Positions 25,120-32,835 are shown, counted from the stretch's first letter. The stretch: 64,000 bases of DNA from CADCUY01 sp964242735 (GCA_964242735.1 CAXTAK010000004.1:62001-126000); one strand, 5' to 3'. The notes: generated from the sequence alone by a model not told the origin. A program made the numbers and translations.

Positions 25120-26045
25120 GGACCACCGGCGCCCCGCCCCGCCCCGCCCCCGACCGCGGAGGCGCCGGCCACCCCGCGGAGGTCCCCGGGGCCGCGGCCC
25201 CCCCGCGCCCGGACGCCTCCATGAGCCTGCTGCGCGAAGCGGCCGAGCGGTCACTGGACCCCGGGTACGCGATCGCGGCGCACGCCCGGTCCGCCACCAC
25301 GGCGGCCCCCTCACGGCGGCGGGCCGCGAGCTCAGGGGTCCTCGCGCTGGCGCTGGGGGTGGTGCTCACCGCCTCGATCGCGCACCTGCGCCAACCCTCG
25401 CCCCCGCAGGACCGGGAGGCCCTGGTGCGCAGGATCGAGGCCCGCGCCGCTGACGCGAGCGCCGCCCGGGCGCGCATCGAGACCCTGCGCACGGAGGTCG
25501 AGACCCGCCAGGCCCGCGCCCTGGGGGCTGCTGGCTCCGACCTCGTGGAGGACACCGAGCGCCTCGGGGCCCTGGCCGCGACCGCGGCGGTCACCGGGCC
25601 GGGGCTGCGGGTGGTCCTGGACGACGCCCCCGGGGCCCGCGAGGACGCCATCGGGGGGGACCCGCGCTCCCCTGCGGGCACCTCGGCCGCGACCGTCCTG
25701 GACACCGACCTGCAGATGGTGGCCAACGGGCTGTTCGCCGCGGGGGCGGAGGCGGTGGCCATCGACGGGCAGCGGCTGACCTCGCTGGCCGCGATCAGGG
25801 TCGCCGGTCAGGCGATCCTGGTGGGGTACCAGCCGCTGGCCCCGCCCTACGTCGTCGAGGCCGTGGGGGATCCTTCGTCGATGGCCTCCACCTTCGCCGC
25901 CTCCCCAGCCGGCGACGCCCTGAGCGTGCTGGGCAGCGAGTTCGGCATCCAGGTCACCTCCACCGCCCACGACCGCCTCGCAGTGCCCGGCGGCAGCACC
26001 GAGGTGCTGCGCCACGCCCGCGCGGCCGCGGGGAGCGGGTCGTGA
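25116..26045 (+). CDS. DUF881 family membrane-anchored protein (first copy)
   Basis: 309 residues, GTGA overlap upstream and downstream. One membrane segment (about residues 72-90), a predicted coiled coil (VRRIEARAADASAARARIET...), then the DUF881 extracytoplasmic domain: VTGPGLRVVLDDAP, LQMVANGLFAAGAEAVAIDGQRL and PPYVVEAVGD. Family function unknown; position equals Rv1823. The long Pro-rich N-terminal tail before MSLLREAAE could mean a later start. Confidence 0.85.
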   Translation: MRTTGAPPRPAPDRGGAGHPAEVPGAAAPPRPDASMSLLREAAERSLDPGYAIAAHARSATTAAPSRRRAASSGVLALALGVVLTASIAHLRQPSPPQDREALVRRIEARAADASAARARIETLRTEVETRQARALGAAGSDLVEDTERLGALAATAAVTGPGLRVVLDDAPGAREDAIGGDPRSPAGTSAATVLDTDLQMVANGLFAAGAEAVAIDGQRLTSLAAIRVAGQAILVGYQPLAPPYVVEAVGDPSSMASTFAASPAGDALSVLGSEFGIQVTSTAHDRLAVPGGSTEVLRHARAAAGSGS

Positions 26046-26374
26046 TCGCCGCGCTGGGGCTGCTGGCGGGGATCGTCCTCGGCATGGTGCTGACCCCGGA
26101 GGTGCCGCCGGTGCTGCAGCCGTACCTGCCCATCGCCGTCGTCGCCGCCCTGGACGCGGTCTTCGGGGGGCTGCGCTCGCTGCTCGACGGCCTCTTCGAC
26201 GACAGGGTCTTCGTCGTCTCGTTCCTGTCCAACGTGGTGGTGGCGGCGGTGATCGTCTACCTGGGTGACCAGCTGGGGGTGGGCACGCAGCTCTCCACGG
26301 GGGTCGTGGTCGTGCTGGGCATCCGGATCTTCTCCAACGCCGCGGCCATCAGGCGGCACCTGTTCAGGGCATGA
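26042..26374 (+). CDS. Small basic family protein (DUF1290, sbp)
   Basis: 110 residues, three predicted membrane segments. Blocks GIVLGMVLTPEVPPVLQPYLPIAVVAALDAVFGG and LSNVVVAAVIVYLGDQLGVG (here cited only in part) identify the small basic protein found next to division and DUF881 genes in Gram-positive bacteria. Rv1824 position. GTG start overlaps DUF881 stop. Function unknown, membrane-located. Confidence 0.9.
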   Translation: MIAALGLLAGIVLGMVLTPEVPPVLQPYLPIAVVAALDAVFGGLRSLLDGLFDDRVFVVSFLSNVVVAAVIVYLGDQLGVGTQLSTGVVVVLGIRIFSNAAAIRRHLFRA

Positions 26375-27309
26375 GCGGCACGCCCAGCGGTGCTGCGCCG
26401 GGCGGTGCCGGCACGGGCACCGGCACCCGCGGCGCGGCGCCCGTCCCCGACCCGCGGGCGCCCACCCCGCAGCAGGCCCCCCGGCAGGCCCCCCAGCAGG
26501 GCGGCGGAGCCGCCGTCGCGCCCGGGGCGCTCGCCCCCCACCCAGCTCCGGCGGACCCAGCCCCGTCGGAGCCAGCCCTGCTCACCGGTCGTGATCGGTT
26601 GCGGGCAGCCCTGCGCCCCCGGGCCACCCGCGGGCAGGTCCTCAGCGGGGCGCTGTGCCTGGTGCTCGGGCTGGCGCTGGTGGTCCAGGTGCGCCAGCAC
26701 TCCGAGACCGACCTGGCCTCGCTGCGCCAGTCCGAGCTGATCGGGCTGCTCGACGACACCACCGAGCAGGCCGACCGCCTCGAGGCGGAGGCGGCGGACC
26801 TGACGCGCACCCGCGACGAGCTGCTGACCAGCAGCGACCGGCGCGAGGCGGCGCGCGACCTGGCCCGCGAGCGCCTCGACGTCCTCGGGGTCCTGGCCGG
26901 GACGGCGCCGGCCACGGGGCCGGGCATCGAGCTGACCGTCTCCGGGGTCGGCGTCGACGCCGACCTGCTCCTGGCCGCGGTCCAGGAGCTGCGCGACGCC
27001 GGCGCTGAGGCGATCCAGCTCAACGACGTGCGGGTGGTGGCGAGCACCTACTTCCTCGACGCGCCCGACGCCCCCGAGGCGTCCGACCCCTCTCCGGGCC
27101 CGGTGGTGGACGTCGGAGGGGTCCTGGTCCAGGCCCCCTTCACCTTCTCGGCCATCGGCAGCTCGGCGACCCTGGCCTCGGCGATGGAGTTCCCCGGCGG
27201 GGTGCTGCCCACGGTGGCGACCCGGGGCGGGAGCGCCGTCGTCCGCCAGCTCGACAGGGTGGACATCACCGCGGTACGGGCCACCGACGACCCCGCATAC
27301 TCTCAGTGA
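26371..27309 (+). CDS. DUF881 family membrane-anchored protein (second copy)
   Basis: 312 residues, ATG start overlapping sbp. Pro/Ala/Gly-rich cytoplasmic tail (1-85), membrane segment about 90-105 (VLSGALCLVLGLALVVQV), coiled coil, then DUF881 blocks ATGPGIELTVSGVG, VQELRDAGAEAIQLNDVRV and PFTFSAIGSS. Equivalent of Rv1825. Together with the first copy it probably forms a membrane complex with the small basic protein; this is inferred from the conserved triplet. Confidence 0.87.
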   Translation: MSGTPSGAAPGGAGTGTGTRGAAPVPDPRAPTPQQAPRQAPQQGGGAAVAPGALAPHPAPADPAPSEPALLTGRDRLRAALRPRATRGQVLSGALCLVLGLALVVQVRQHSETDLASLRQSELIGLLDDTTEQADRLEAEAADLTRTRDELLTSSDRREAARDLARERLDVLGVLAGTAPATGPGIELTVSGVGVDADLLLAAVQELRDAGAEAIQLNDVRVVASTYFLDAPDAPEASDPSPGPVVDVGGVLVQAPFTFSAIGSSATLASAMEFPGGVLPTVATRGGSAVVRQLDRVDITAVRATDDPAYSQ

Positions 27310-27320
27310 CGAATCGTCAC
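27298..27320 (+). promoter_or_regulatory. -10 box and 15-bp palindrome upstream of gcvH
   Basis: TACTCT (27298-27303) is followed by the perfect palindrome GTGACGA-A-TCGTCAC (27306-27320), which overlaps the DUF881 stop codon. The position just downstream of a -10 box suits an operator; the FtsR-like or the terminal MerR regulator of this block are candidate binders. Confidence 0.5.
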
Positions 27321-27382
27321 ACAGGTAGGAGGAGTGGGGTGCTCCGGCGACCTGCCACGGCGGACCCGGGGAGGACCTCGCG

Positions 27383-27778
27383 ATGCCCGAGCACCACCTG
27401 CCCGCCCACCTGCGCTACACCGCCGAGCACGGATGGCTCTCCCCGCAGCCCCAGGTCGGCGGCGGGCTGCGGACGGGGCTCACCGCGTACGCCCAGGCGG
27501 CCCTGGGGGACATCGTCCACGCCTCGCTGCCGCGCGTCGGGACCAGGGTCAGCGCGGGGCAGGTGTGCGGGGAGGTGGAGTCCGTCCTCAGCGTCAGCGA
27601 CCTGTTCTCACCCGTCACCGGTGTCGTGGTCGCCCGCAACGACGCCCTCGAGGGCAGCCCCGAGCTGGTGACCGCCGACTGCTACGGCGACGGGTGGCTG
27701 CTGGAGCTGGTGCCCGAGGAGCCCGGGGAGGTGGCGACCCTGCTGGACGCCGCCGCCTACCGGGCCCTGCTGCGCTGA
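27383..27778 (+). CDS. gcvH: GcvH-like protein lacking the lipoylated lysine
   Basis: 131 residues, ATG start. Fold blocks of glycine cleavage H protein are present: AEHGWLS, GLTAYAQAALGDIVHASLPRVG, GEVESV, SDLFSPVTGVVV, and YGDGWLLELVP. The lipoyl attachment lysine of the normal ESVKxxSDL motif is replaced by Leu69 (codon CTC at 27587-27589), so this protein cannot carry lipoate and cannot act as a normal shuttle between GcvP and GcvT. Neither partner is nearby. It keeps the position of Rv1826, upstream of garA. A structural or regulatory role, or early decay, are both possible. Confidence 0.85.
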   Translation: MPEHHLPAHLRYTAEHGWLSPQPQVGGGLRTGLTAYAQAALGDIVHASLPRVGTRVSAGQVCGEVESVLSVSDLFSPVTGVVVARNDALEGSPELVTADCYGDGWLLELVPEEPGEVATLLDAAAYRALLR

Positions 27779-27852
27779 GCACCCGCGCCGGGGCCGCGGG
27801 AACTCGTCGTCCACAGGCCGGCGCGGACTCCCGCCGCCCGCGGGGCTCCCAC

Positions 27853-27858
27853 TAGGGT
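27853..27858 (+). promoter_or_regulatory. -10 box upstream of garA
   Basis: TAGGGT 45 bases before GTG 27903; the leader carries GGGAGGAGGG as ribosome site. Confidence 0.4.
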
Positions 27859-27902
27859 GACGGCCACGCCGTGGGCGGACGGCGCCGGGAGGAGGGTGGA
27901 GC

Positions 27903-28418
27903 GTGGACGAACGCACAGCGGACCAGGGCCGCACCGGTGGCGACGAGCGCCGGGACGCCGCCGACCCCGCCGCCCCGGCACAGGACGCCGGGAACCGACG
28001 CCCCTCCAGCGACACCACCACCATCTTCTTCGCCTCGATCGATGCCGAGGTCGACGACGCCGCCCCACCGCGCCTGTCGGGGGAGGACCTGCGCAGCATC
28101 GAGTCCCTCCCGGCGCGCTCGGCGCTGCTGCTGGTCGAGCGCGGGGCCAACGCCGGTGCCCGCTTCCTGCTCGACGCCGAGCTGACCACCGTGGGCCGCC
28201 ATCCCACCAACGACATCTTCCTCGACGACGTCACCGTCTCGCGCAAGCACGCGGACTTCGTCCGCGGCGCCACGTCCTTCGTCGTGCGCGACGCGGGGAG
28301 CCTGAACGGCACCTACGTCAACGGGGACCGGGTCGAGAGCCGAGACCTCAGCGCCGGCGACGAGGTGCAGGTCGGGAAGTACCGCCTCACCTTCCACCCC
28401 TACCGGCCGGCCCCGTGA
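27903..28418 (+). CDS. garA: FHA-domain regulator GarA/OdhI
   Basis: 171 residues. GarA/OdhI controls 2-oxoglutarate dehydrogenase and glutamate metabolism according to its phosphorylation by PknB/PknG-type kinases. Seen: SDTTTIFF (36-43) matches the ETTSVF phospho-threonine motif (T38-T40), followed by the FHA domain TTVGRHPTNDIFLDDVTVSR (about 96-115), KHADF, and GSLNGTYVNGDRV. A 35-residue acidic tail precedes the motif. GTG start with a very strong ribosome site. Overlaps ftsR by GTGA. Confidence 0.93.
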   Translation: MDERTADQGRTGGDERRDAADPAAPAQDAGNRRPSSDTTTIFFASIDAEVDDAAPPRLSGEDLRSIESLPARSALLLVERGANAGARFLLDAELTTVGRHPTNDIFLDDVTVSRKHADFVRGATSFVVRDAGSLNGTYVNGDRVESRDLSAGDEVQVGKYRLTFHPYRPAP

Positions 28419-29401
28419 GCGCCGGGCCCACCACGTCCGAGCCCGGTCCCCCACCGCCGCCGCCCGCGCCGGAGCAGTCTGCGCGGGGTGGGCACCAGCG
28501 CCCGGTCCCCGCGGACCTGCTGACCATCGGTGAGGTGCTCACCGAGCTCGCGGCGGACTTCCCCGACGTCAGCCACTCCAAGATCCGCTTCCTGGAGGAC
28601 CGCGGTCTCGTCCTGCCCGGGCGCACCCCGTCGGGGTACCGCAAGTTCTCGCGCCGCGACGTCGAGCGGCTGCGCCTGGTGCTGTCCCTGCAGCGCGACC
28701 ACTACCTGCCGCTGAAGGTCATCGGTGAGCACGTCGCGGCCCTGGACGCCGGGCACGCACCACCGCGACCGAACGGGGTGCCGCTCCAGGCGCACCAGGG
28801 CGCAGCGCCCCCGGGACGCCGGGTGGGCCCGCCGGATGCCGCGGGTGCCGCGGGTGCCGTCGGCACCGCCCCGTCCGACGGCACCGCCCCGTCGGACGGC
28901 ACCGCCCCGTCGGACGGCGCTGGGCCGACGGGCAACACCGCGCTGGCGGACGGCGTCGGACCGGTGCCCGTGACGGAGCCCGGCACCGCGCCGAGCGGCG
29001 CGGTCGCCCCGGGCCGGTCGAGCTCGCCGCGGCTGACCCGGGCGGAGGTCATCGCCTCCGCAGGGGGTGATGCGGCGCTGGTCGACGGGCTGGAGAGCCA
29101 CGGGCTGCTGCAGCGCGGCGAGCGCACCGGGTACCCCGCTGAGGCCGCCGACGTGGCCGCCGCCGCCAAGGCGCTGACCGCCTACGGCATCGAGCCGCGC
29201 CACCTGCGGGCGGTGCGCACCGCCGCAGAGCGCGAGGCGGCGCTGATCGGGCAGGTCGTCACCCCCCTGCGGCGCACGCCGCGCGCCGGCGCGCCGGCGG
29301 CGGACGACCAGGCCGCGGACGTCACCGCGGAGCTCGCCGCCACCCTGCTGGTGCTGCACGGCTCCCTGCTGCGCACCGCCCTCGACGCCGCGGGCGGCTG
29401 A
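28415..29401 (+). CDS. ftsR: MerR-type cell-division regulator FtsR
   Basis: 328 residues. N-terminal MerR helix-turn-helix: LLTIGEVLTELAADFPDVSH, SKIRFLEDRGLVLPGRT and SGYRKFSRRDVERLRLVL. The C-terminal half (LTRAEVIASAGG to LLRTALDAAGG) is typical of the Rv1828/FtsR group; C. glutamicum FtsR activates ftsZ. An inserted linker (about 110-210) is Pro/Ala/Gly-rich and contains three copies of TAPSDG. GTG start overlaps garA. Target genes are not in this window. Confidence 0.88.
   Translation: MSAGPTTSEPGPPPPPPAPEQSARGGHQRPVPADLLTIGEVLTELAADFPDVSHSKIRFLEDRGLVLPGRTPSGYRKFSRRDVERLRLVLSLQRDHYLPLKVIGEHVAALDAGHAPPRPNGVPLQAHQGAAPPGRRVGPPDAAGAAGAVGTAPSDGTAPSDGTAPSDGAGPTGNTALADGVGPVPVTEPGTAPSGAVAPGRSSSPRLTRAEVIASAGGDAALVDGLESHGLLQRGERTGYPAEAADVAAAAKALTAYGIEPRHLRAVRTAAEREAALIGQVVTPLRRTPRAGAPAADDQAADVTAELAATLLVLHGSLLRTALDAAGG
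28862..28915 (+). repeat. 18-bp in-frame tandem repeat, three units, in ftsR
   Basis: Units at 28862, 28880 and 28898 encode GTAPSD in the linker between DNA-binding and C-terminal domains; units two and three are identical. Confidence 0.8.
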
Positions 29402-29440
29402 GCGCACCCACCGCGGCCAGCGCCCCATCGCGCGCAGGGC

Positions 29441-29446
29441 TACGGT
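29441..29446 (+). promoter_or_regulatory. -10 box of leaderless DUF151 gene
   Basis: TACGGT ends six bases before GTG 29453. Confidence 0.6.
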
Positions 29447-29452
29447 GACCTG

Positions 29453-29929
29453 GTGCGCGAGCTCGATGTCGTCGGTGTGCGGGTGGAGATGCCCTCGAAC
29501 AACCCCATCGTGCTGCTGAGGGAGCGGGACGGGGAGCGGTTCCTCCCGATCTGGATCGGCGCCCCCGAGGCCAGCGCCATCGCCTTCGCCCAGCAGGGCG
29601 TCGTCCCGCCCCGGCCGCTGACCCACGACCTCATCAAGGACCTCCTCGAGGCGACGGGTCGGACACTGACCGAGGTGCGCATCGTCGCCGTCCGCGACAA
29701 CGTCTACCACGCGGAGCTGGTGCTCGACGCCGGCACCGTGGTCAGCGCCCGGTCCTCCGACGCCATCGCCCTGGCCCTGCGGGTGCGGTGCCCGATCCTC
29801 GGCGCGGAGGAGGTCCTGGCCTCCTCCGGCGTGCCGGTGCCGGAGGAGGACGAGGACGAGGTGGAGAAGTTCCGGGAGTTCCTCGACCAGGTCAGCGCCG
29901 AGGACTTCGAGCCACCAGCCCCGCAGTGA
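29453..29929 (+). CDS. Bifunctional nuclease family protein (DUF151)
   Basis: 158 residues. Blocks VGVRVEMPSNNPIVLLRE, RFLPIWIGAPEASAIA, PLTHDLIKDLLE, VYHAELVL and SARSSDAIALALRV define the DUF151 fold; plant and Thermotoga members show RNase/DNase activity. The Rv1829 homologue has the same place between FtsR and a MerR gene. Acidic C-terminal tail EEDEDEVEKF. Nuclease activity here is an inference from the family. Confidence 0.92.
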   Translation: MRELDVVGVRVEMPSNNPIVLLRERDGERFLPIWIGAPEASAIAFAQQGVVPPRPLTHDLIKDLLEATGRTLTEVRIVAVRDNVYHAELVLDAGTVVSARSSDAIALALRVRCPILGAEEVLASSGVPVPEEDEDEVEKFREFLDQVSAEDFEPPAPQ

Positions 29930-29992
29930 CAGCCCAGATCGTCACGCTCAGGACCTCACCGATCACTGTGCGCGACATGCCACGACTCGCCG

Positions 29993-30012
29993 GAATGACA
30001 TCGGCGTCATTC
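29993..30012. promoter_or_regulatory. Palindromic operator upstream of the terminal merR gene
   Basis: GAATGAC and GTCATTC, six bases apart, end two bases before the -35 box at 30014. A dimeric regulator bound here would touch RNA polymerase; the MerR protein itself is the natural candidate. Confidence 0.55.
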
Positions 30013-30013
30013 G

Positions 30014-30042
30014 TTGACGGCCACGGCCGCTGACCTTACGGT
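30014..30042 (+). promoter_or_regulatory. Sigma-70-type promoter of merR
   Basis: TTGACG (30014-30019), 17-base spacer, TACGGT (30037-30042): a near-consensus housekeeping promoter. Transcription would start near 30049, leaving about 78 bases of leader before ATG 30127. Confidence 0.75.
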
Positions 30043-30126
30043 CGGGGCGGACCGCACTGAGCACCACGTGTCGACCTGCCCCGCGAACGGGCGGGCGCAC
30101 CCGCGCGGGCCGCACCGGGAGAGCTC

Positions 30127-30678
30127 ATGAGCGGAAGCAGCGACGTCGGGCCGATCGACGGCTCCCTCGCCACCGACCCCCGGGGCCCCGCCGGCGTCGT
30201 CGAGGCCGGCTACCGCGGTCCCATCGCGTGCCGGGCCGCGGGCATCACCTACCGGCAGCTGGACTACTGGGCGCGGACGTCGCTGGTCGAGCCGGGCATC
30301 AGGAGCGCCGACGGGTCCGGGACCCAGCGGTTGTACGGCTTCCGCGACGTCCTCGTGCTCACCGTCGTCAAGCGCCTGCTCGACACCGGGGTCTGCCTGC
30401 AGCAGATCCGCACCGCTGTCGCGCACCTGCACGACCGCGACGTGCGCGAGCTGTCGCGGATCACCTTGATGAGCGACGGGGCCAGCGTGTACGAGTGCAC
30501 CACCGCCGACGAGGTCATCGAGCTCGTCCAGGGCGGTCAGGGGGTCTTCGGCATCGCCCTGGGCCGGGTGTGGCGCGAGGTCGAGGTGGGTCTCGCCGAG
30601 CTGCCCAGCGAGCACCCCGCCGGCAGCACCGGCGGCGACGAGCTCGCGGCGCGCCGCGCGGCGCGCCGCAGCCTGTGA
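30127..30678 (+). CDS. MerR-family regulator (Rv1830-like)
   Basis: 183 residues, ATG with GGGAGAG eight bases ahead. Helix-turn-helix ACRAAGITYRQLDYWARTSLV, then SGTQRLYGFRDVLVLTVVKRLLD, and a C-terminal region TLMSDGASVYECTTADEVIELVQGGQGVFGIALG typical of the actinobacterial Rv1830 group. It closes the conserved block. The palindrome and promoter upstream suggest autoregulation. Ligand unknown; no Cys typical of metal sensors apart from structural ones. Confidence 0.88.
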   Translation: MSGSSDVGPIDGSLATDPRGPAGVVEAGYRGPIACRAAGITYRQLDYWARTSLVEPGIRSADGSGTQRLYGFRDVLVLTVVKRLLDTGVCLQQIRTAVAHLHDRDVRELSRITLMSDGASVYECTTADEVIELVQGGQGVFGIALGRVWREVEVGLAELPSEHPAGSTGGDELAARRAARRSL

Positions 30679-30738
30679 GGACCCCGCCGCTGCGATGAGG
30701 TCCTGCCCGGCGGTGCCCGGGAGGCCGCGGGCGGGGCG

Positions 30739-31440
30739 TCAGCGCCCGCCGTCGAGCAGCGCGGGGGTGAGGTTCCAGTGCCGGATGGCGGGCGCATCGC
30801 GCGCCGTGTCGAGCACGCACACCGACCCGGGGTCCAGCAGCAGGTGCTCACCGGCTGCGGGCGGGAGCCCCAGCCACACCGCTGCGAGCACCCGCAGCGC
30901 GTGACCGTGACCGACCAGGACCACGTCACCCTCGCCCAGGCCCGCCCGCGCCCGTCCCAGCACGGCGCCGCCGCGGCCCGCGAGCTCTGCGAGGGACTCC
31001 CCCCCGTGGCTACCGCCGGGCCCACCGGGCACGACCCCGTCGCGGAAGACCGACCACGAGGCGCCGCGCTGGGCGCTGATCTGCGGTGTCGTCAGCCCCT
31101 CGTACCCCCCGTAGTCCCACTCCTGCAGGTCCGCGTCCGGGCGCGGGCGCAGACCGGCGAGCTCCGCGGTGGCCCACGCCCGGCGCAGGGGGCTGGCCAG
31201 GACCAGCGCCGGGTCCGGGCGCAGTCCCACCGCGCGCAGCAGCAGCGCCACGGCGGTGGCCTGGCGCCGCCCGACCTCGTCCAGGGCGATGTCGGTGCGC
31301 CCGGTGTGACGACCCTGCTGCGCCCACGGGGTGCGTCCGTGGCGGACCAGGAAGAGCTGACCGCGGTGGTCGCCCGTCGTCGCGGGGGGTGGGGGTGTGG
31401 GCGCGCCGGTGTCGGCCGCGCCGGTGGGGGAGGCGCTCAC
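30739..31440 (-). CDS. Histidine phosphatase (phosphoglycerate mutase-like) family protein
   Basis: 233 residues. Catalytic LVRHGRTPWAQQGRHTG motif with phospho-accepting His, SPLRRAWATAEL (second Arg), EWDYGGYEGLTTPQI and VLVGHGHALRVLAA (second His) are all present. Comparable to PhoE/CobC-type broad phosphatases. GTG 31440 is preceded by TACCGT seven bases away on the minus strand, indicating a leaderless transcript. About 28 Pro/Thr-rich residues precede the core. Confidence 0.88.
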   Translation of the reverse strand: MSASPTGAADTGAPTPPPPATTGDHRGQLFLVRHGRTPWAQQGRHTGRTDIALDEVGRRQATAVALLLRAVGLRPDPALVLASPLRRAWATAELAGLRPRPDADLQEWDYGGYEGLTTPQISAQRGASWSVFRDGVVPGGPGGSHGGESLAELAGRGGAVLGRARAGLGEGDVVLVGHGHALRVLAAVWLGLPPAAGEHLLLDPGSVCVLDTARDAPAIRHWNLTPALLDGGR

Positions 31441-31447
31441 AGCGGCC

Positions 31448-31453
31448 ACGGTA
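31448..31453 (-). promoter_or_regulatory. -10 box of the histidine phosphatase gene
   Basis: Minus-strand TACCGT, seven bases before GTG 31440. Confidence 0.55.
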
Positions 31454-31463
31454 GTGCGCTCCG

Positions 31464-31499
31464 TAGGATCCGCCCGTGAGCTCCTCGAGCACGGCGTGA
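31464..31499 (+). promoter_or_regulatory. -10 box followed by a possible leaderless seven-codon leader ORF
   Basis: TAGGAT (31464-31469) is six bases from GTG 31476, which opens the ORF VSSSSTA ending TGA 31497-31499, seven bases before GTG 31507 of the membrane gene. Spacing equals that of the leaderless genes here, so a short translated leader is plausible but unproven. Confidence 0.3.
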
Positions 31500-31506
31500 G
31501 CGCCCG

Positions 31507-31866
31507 GTGATCGACGCCCTGGCGGCGGCCACCGGTGGCCTCGCCGTGGTGCTCACGGTCCTGGCGGGGCTCGCCACGGTGCGCGCTCGGCGCCTGGACG
31601 ACGTGCAGCTGGTCGGCTCGGCGGTGCTGGAGCTGCTGCTCCTGGTCCAGGGGGTGCTCGGGTTCGTGCTGCACGCTCGGGCGGTGCGTGAGGACGCGCT
31701 GCTGTTCCTGCCCTACCTGGTCACCGGGGTGCTGGTCATGCCGCTGGGGGTGTTCTGGGCGCTGGGCGAGCGCAGCAGGTGGGGCACGGGGGTGCTGACC
31801 CTCGCCGCTGCGACGACGGCGGTGGTGGTGCTGCGCACCTGGCAGATCTGGCGCACCGGTGGCTGA
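31507..31866 (+). CDS. Small membrane protein, function unknown
   Basis: 119 residues, four hydrophobic stretches separated by short charged loops (TVRARRLDD, HARAVRED, LGERSRW). Weak resemblance to small actinobacterial integral membrane proteins without named function. GTG start; ends RTWQIWRTGG and overlaps the next gene by eight bases, so the two are translationally coupled and may form a heteromeric membrane complex. No known motif. Confidence 0.7.
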   Translation: MIDALAAATGGLAVVLTVLAGLATVRARRLDDVQLVGSAVLELLLLVQGVLGFVLHARAVREDALLFLPYLVTGVLVMPLGVFWALGERSRWGTGVLTLAAATTAVVVLRTWQIWRTGG

Positions 31867-32311
31867 GCGGGTCCCCGGGGGTGGGCCCGGTGGTGTGGGT
31901 CCCGGTGGAGCGCTGCCGGCGCTGCGCCACGGCCCGGGGCGGCTGCTGGTGGCGGTCTACGCCGTCTTCGCCCTCTCCGCGGTGGCCAGGTCCGGGTACC
32001 AGCTGGCGACCCGCTTCGAGGTGGCCCCGGTGGCCTACCTGCTCTCCGCGGCGGCAGCGGTGGTCTACGTCGTGGCCACCGCCGCCCTGGCGCGGGCGAC
32101 GGCGCGCTCACGGGCTGTGGCGCTGGTGGCGGTGAGTGCGGAGCTGGTCGGTGTGCTGGTCGTGGGTGCGCTGACCGCCACAGGGGCCGTCACCTTCGGT
32201 GACCAGAGCGTGTGGTCCTCCTTCGGCAGCGGATACGCCTACGTGCCCCTGGTCCTCCCACTGCTGGGCCTGTGGTGGCTGCACGTCGCACGCCCTCGCC
32301 GTCGTCTGTGA
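31859..32311 (+). CDS. Small membrane protein, function unknown
   Basis: 150 residues. A Gly/Pro-rich first 25 residues, then about four membrane segments (LLVAVYAVFALSAVARSG, AYLLSAAAAVVYVVATAAL, VALVAVSAELVGVLVVGAL and VPLVLPLLGLWWLHV). The layout is that of a conserved actinobacterial integral membrane protein family whose role is not known to me. Basic C-terminus ARPRRRL. Coupled to the preceding gene. Confidence 0.7.
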   Translation: MAERVPGGGPGGVGPGGALPALRHGPGRLLVAVYAVFALSAVARSGYQLATRFEVAPVAYLLSAAAAVVYVVATAALARATARSRAVALVAVSAELVGVLVVGALTATGAVTFGDQSVWSSFGSGYAYVPLVLPLLGLWWLHVARPRRRL

Positions 32312-32355
32312 GATCTGTGAACACGACATCGACGTGCACACCTCTCCCCTCACAA

Positions 32356-32372
32356 GCTCACACGCTGTGAGC
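32356..32372. promoter_or_regulatory. 17-bp perfect palindrome GCTCACA-CGC-TGTGAGC
   Basis: Perfect 7-3-7 dyad, flanked by further TGTGAG (32308-32313) and TGTGAGG (32380-32386) copies. Same half-site as the palindrome at 34662-34675. Candidate operator. Confidence 0.5.
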
Positions 32373-32788
32373 AGGACGTGTGAGGTCCGGTCTCGGCCGG
32401 GGGAGCGGGACGCGGCGGTGCACGTCGTCCCCGCTCCAGCGCGGCGCCGGGCCCCCTCCGGGCTCGGGGGCACCGCCGGCTCGATCCCGTCCGCGCCCCT
32501 CGTCGGTGAGCGCACCCGTGGCCAGGGCACCCCGTGGCAGGGCACCGGTGACCCCGGGCGGTGCGCCGCCGGGATGGAGCGGGTGCCCGTGCCGCTTCGC
32601 GCGGAGCCGCGGCCAGCGGGGTCCGCGCTCGGGGCGCTCCCGGCCGCGGTGGTGAGCGTCCGGGTGGTGAGCGGGTGGTCGTTCGCGGCCGCGGGCCCTG
32701 CACGTGCCGGTGCGCGCGAGCGGGGCGTGGGACGGCAGCGCGGTGGTGGGGGAGCGGGCCGGTCGGCGCGGCCCGCGGCGGCGGACGG

Positions 32789-32826
32789 GGTACCGGCGGG
32801 AGCGGCGCACCGCTCCCGCCGGTACC
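32789..32826 (-). terminator. 17-bp perfect hairpin terminator of the recombinase-like gene
   Basis: Arms 32789-32805 and 32810-32826 pair completely around a CGCA loop, starting ten bases after the stop codon of the minus-strand gene. Confidence 0.85.
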
Positions 32827-32835
32827 TGCGAGCGG

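Larger units (their letters stand above)
32312..32835. other. 524-bp region without a convincing gene
   Basis: Starts with several TGTGAG/CTCACA elements (32309-32395) including the palindrome at 32356-32372, continues as GC-rich sequence with no family-like ORF, and ends with the terminator hairpin at 32789-32826. Confidence 0.6.

Noticed and set aside
32356..32372. CRP-type site
   Set aside because: The CRP consensus is TGTGA-N6-TCACA; here the half-sites are in the opposite order with a 3-base gap.
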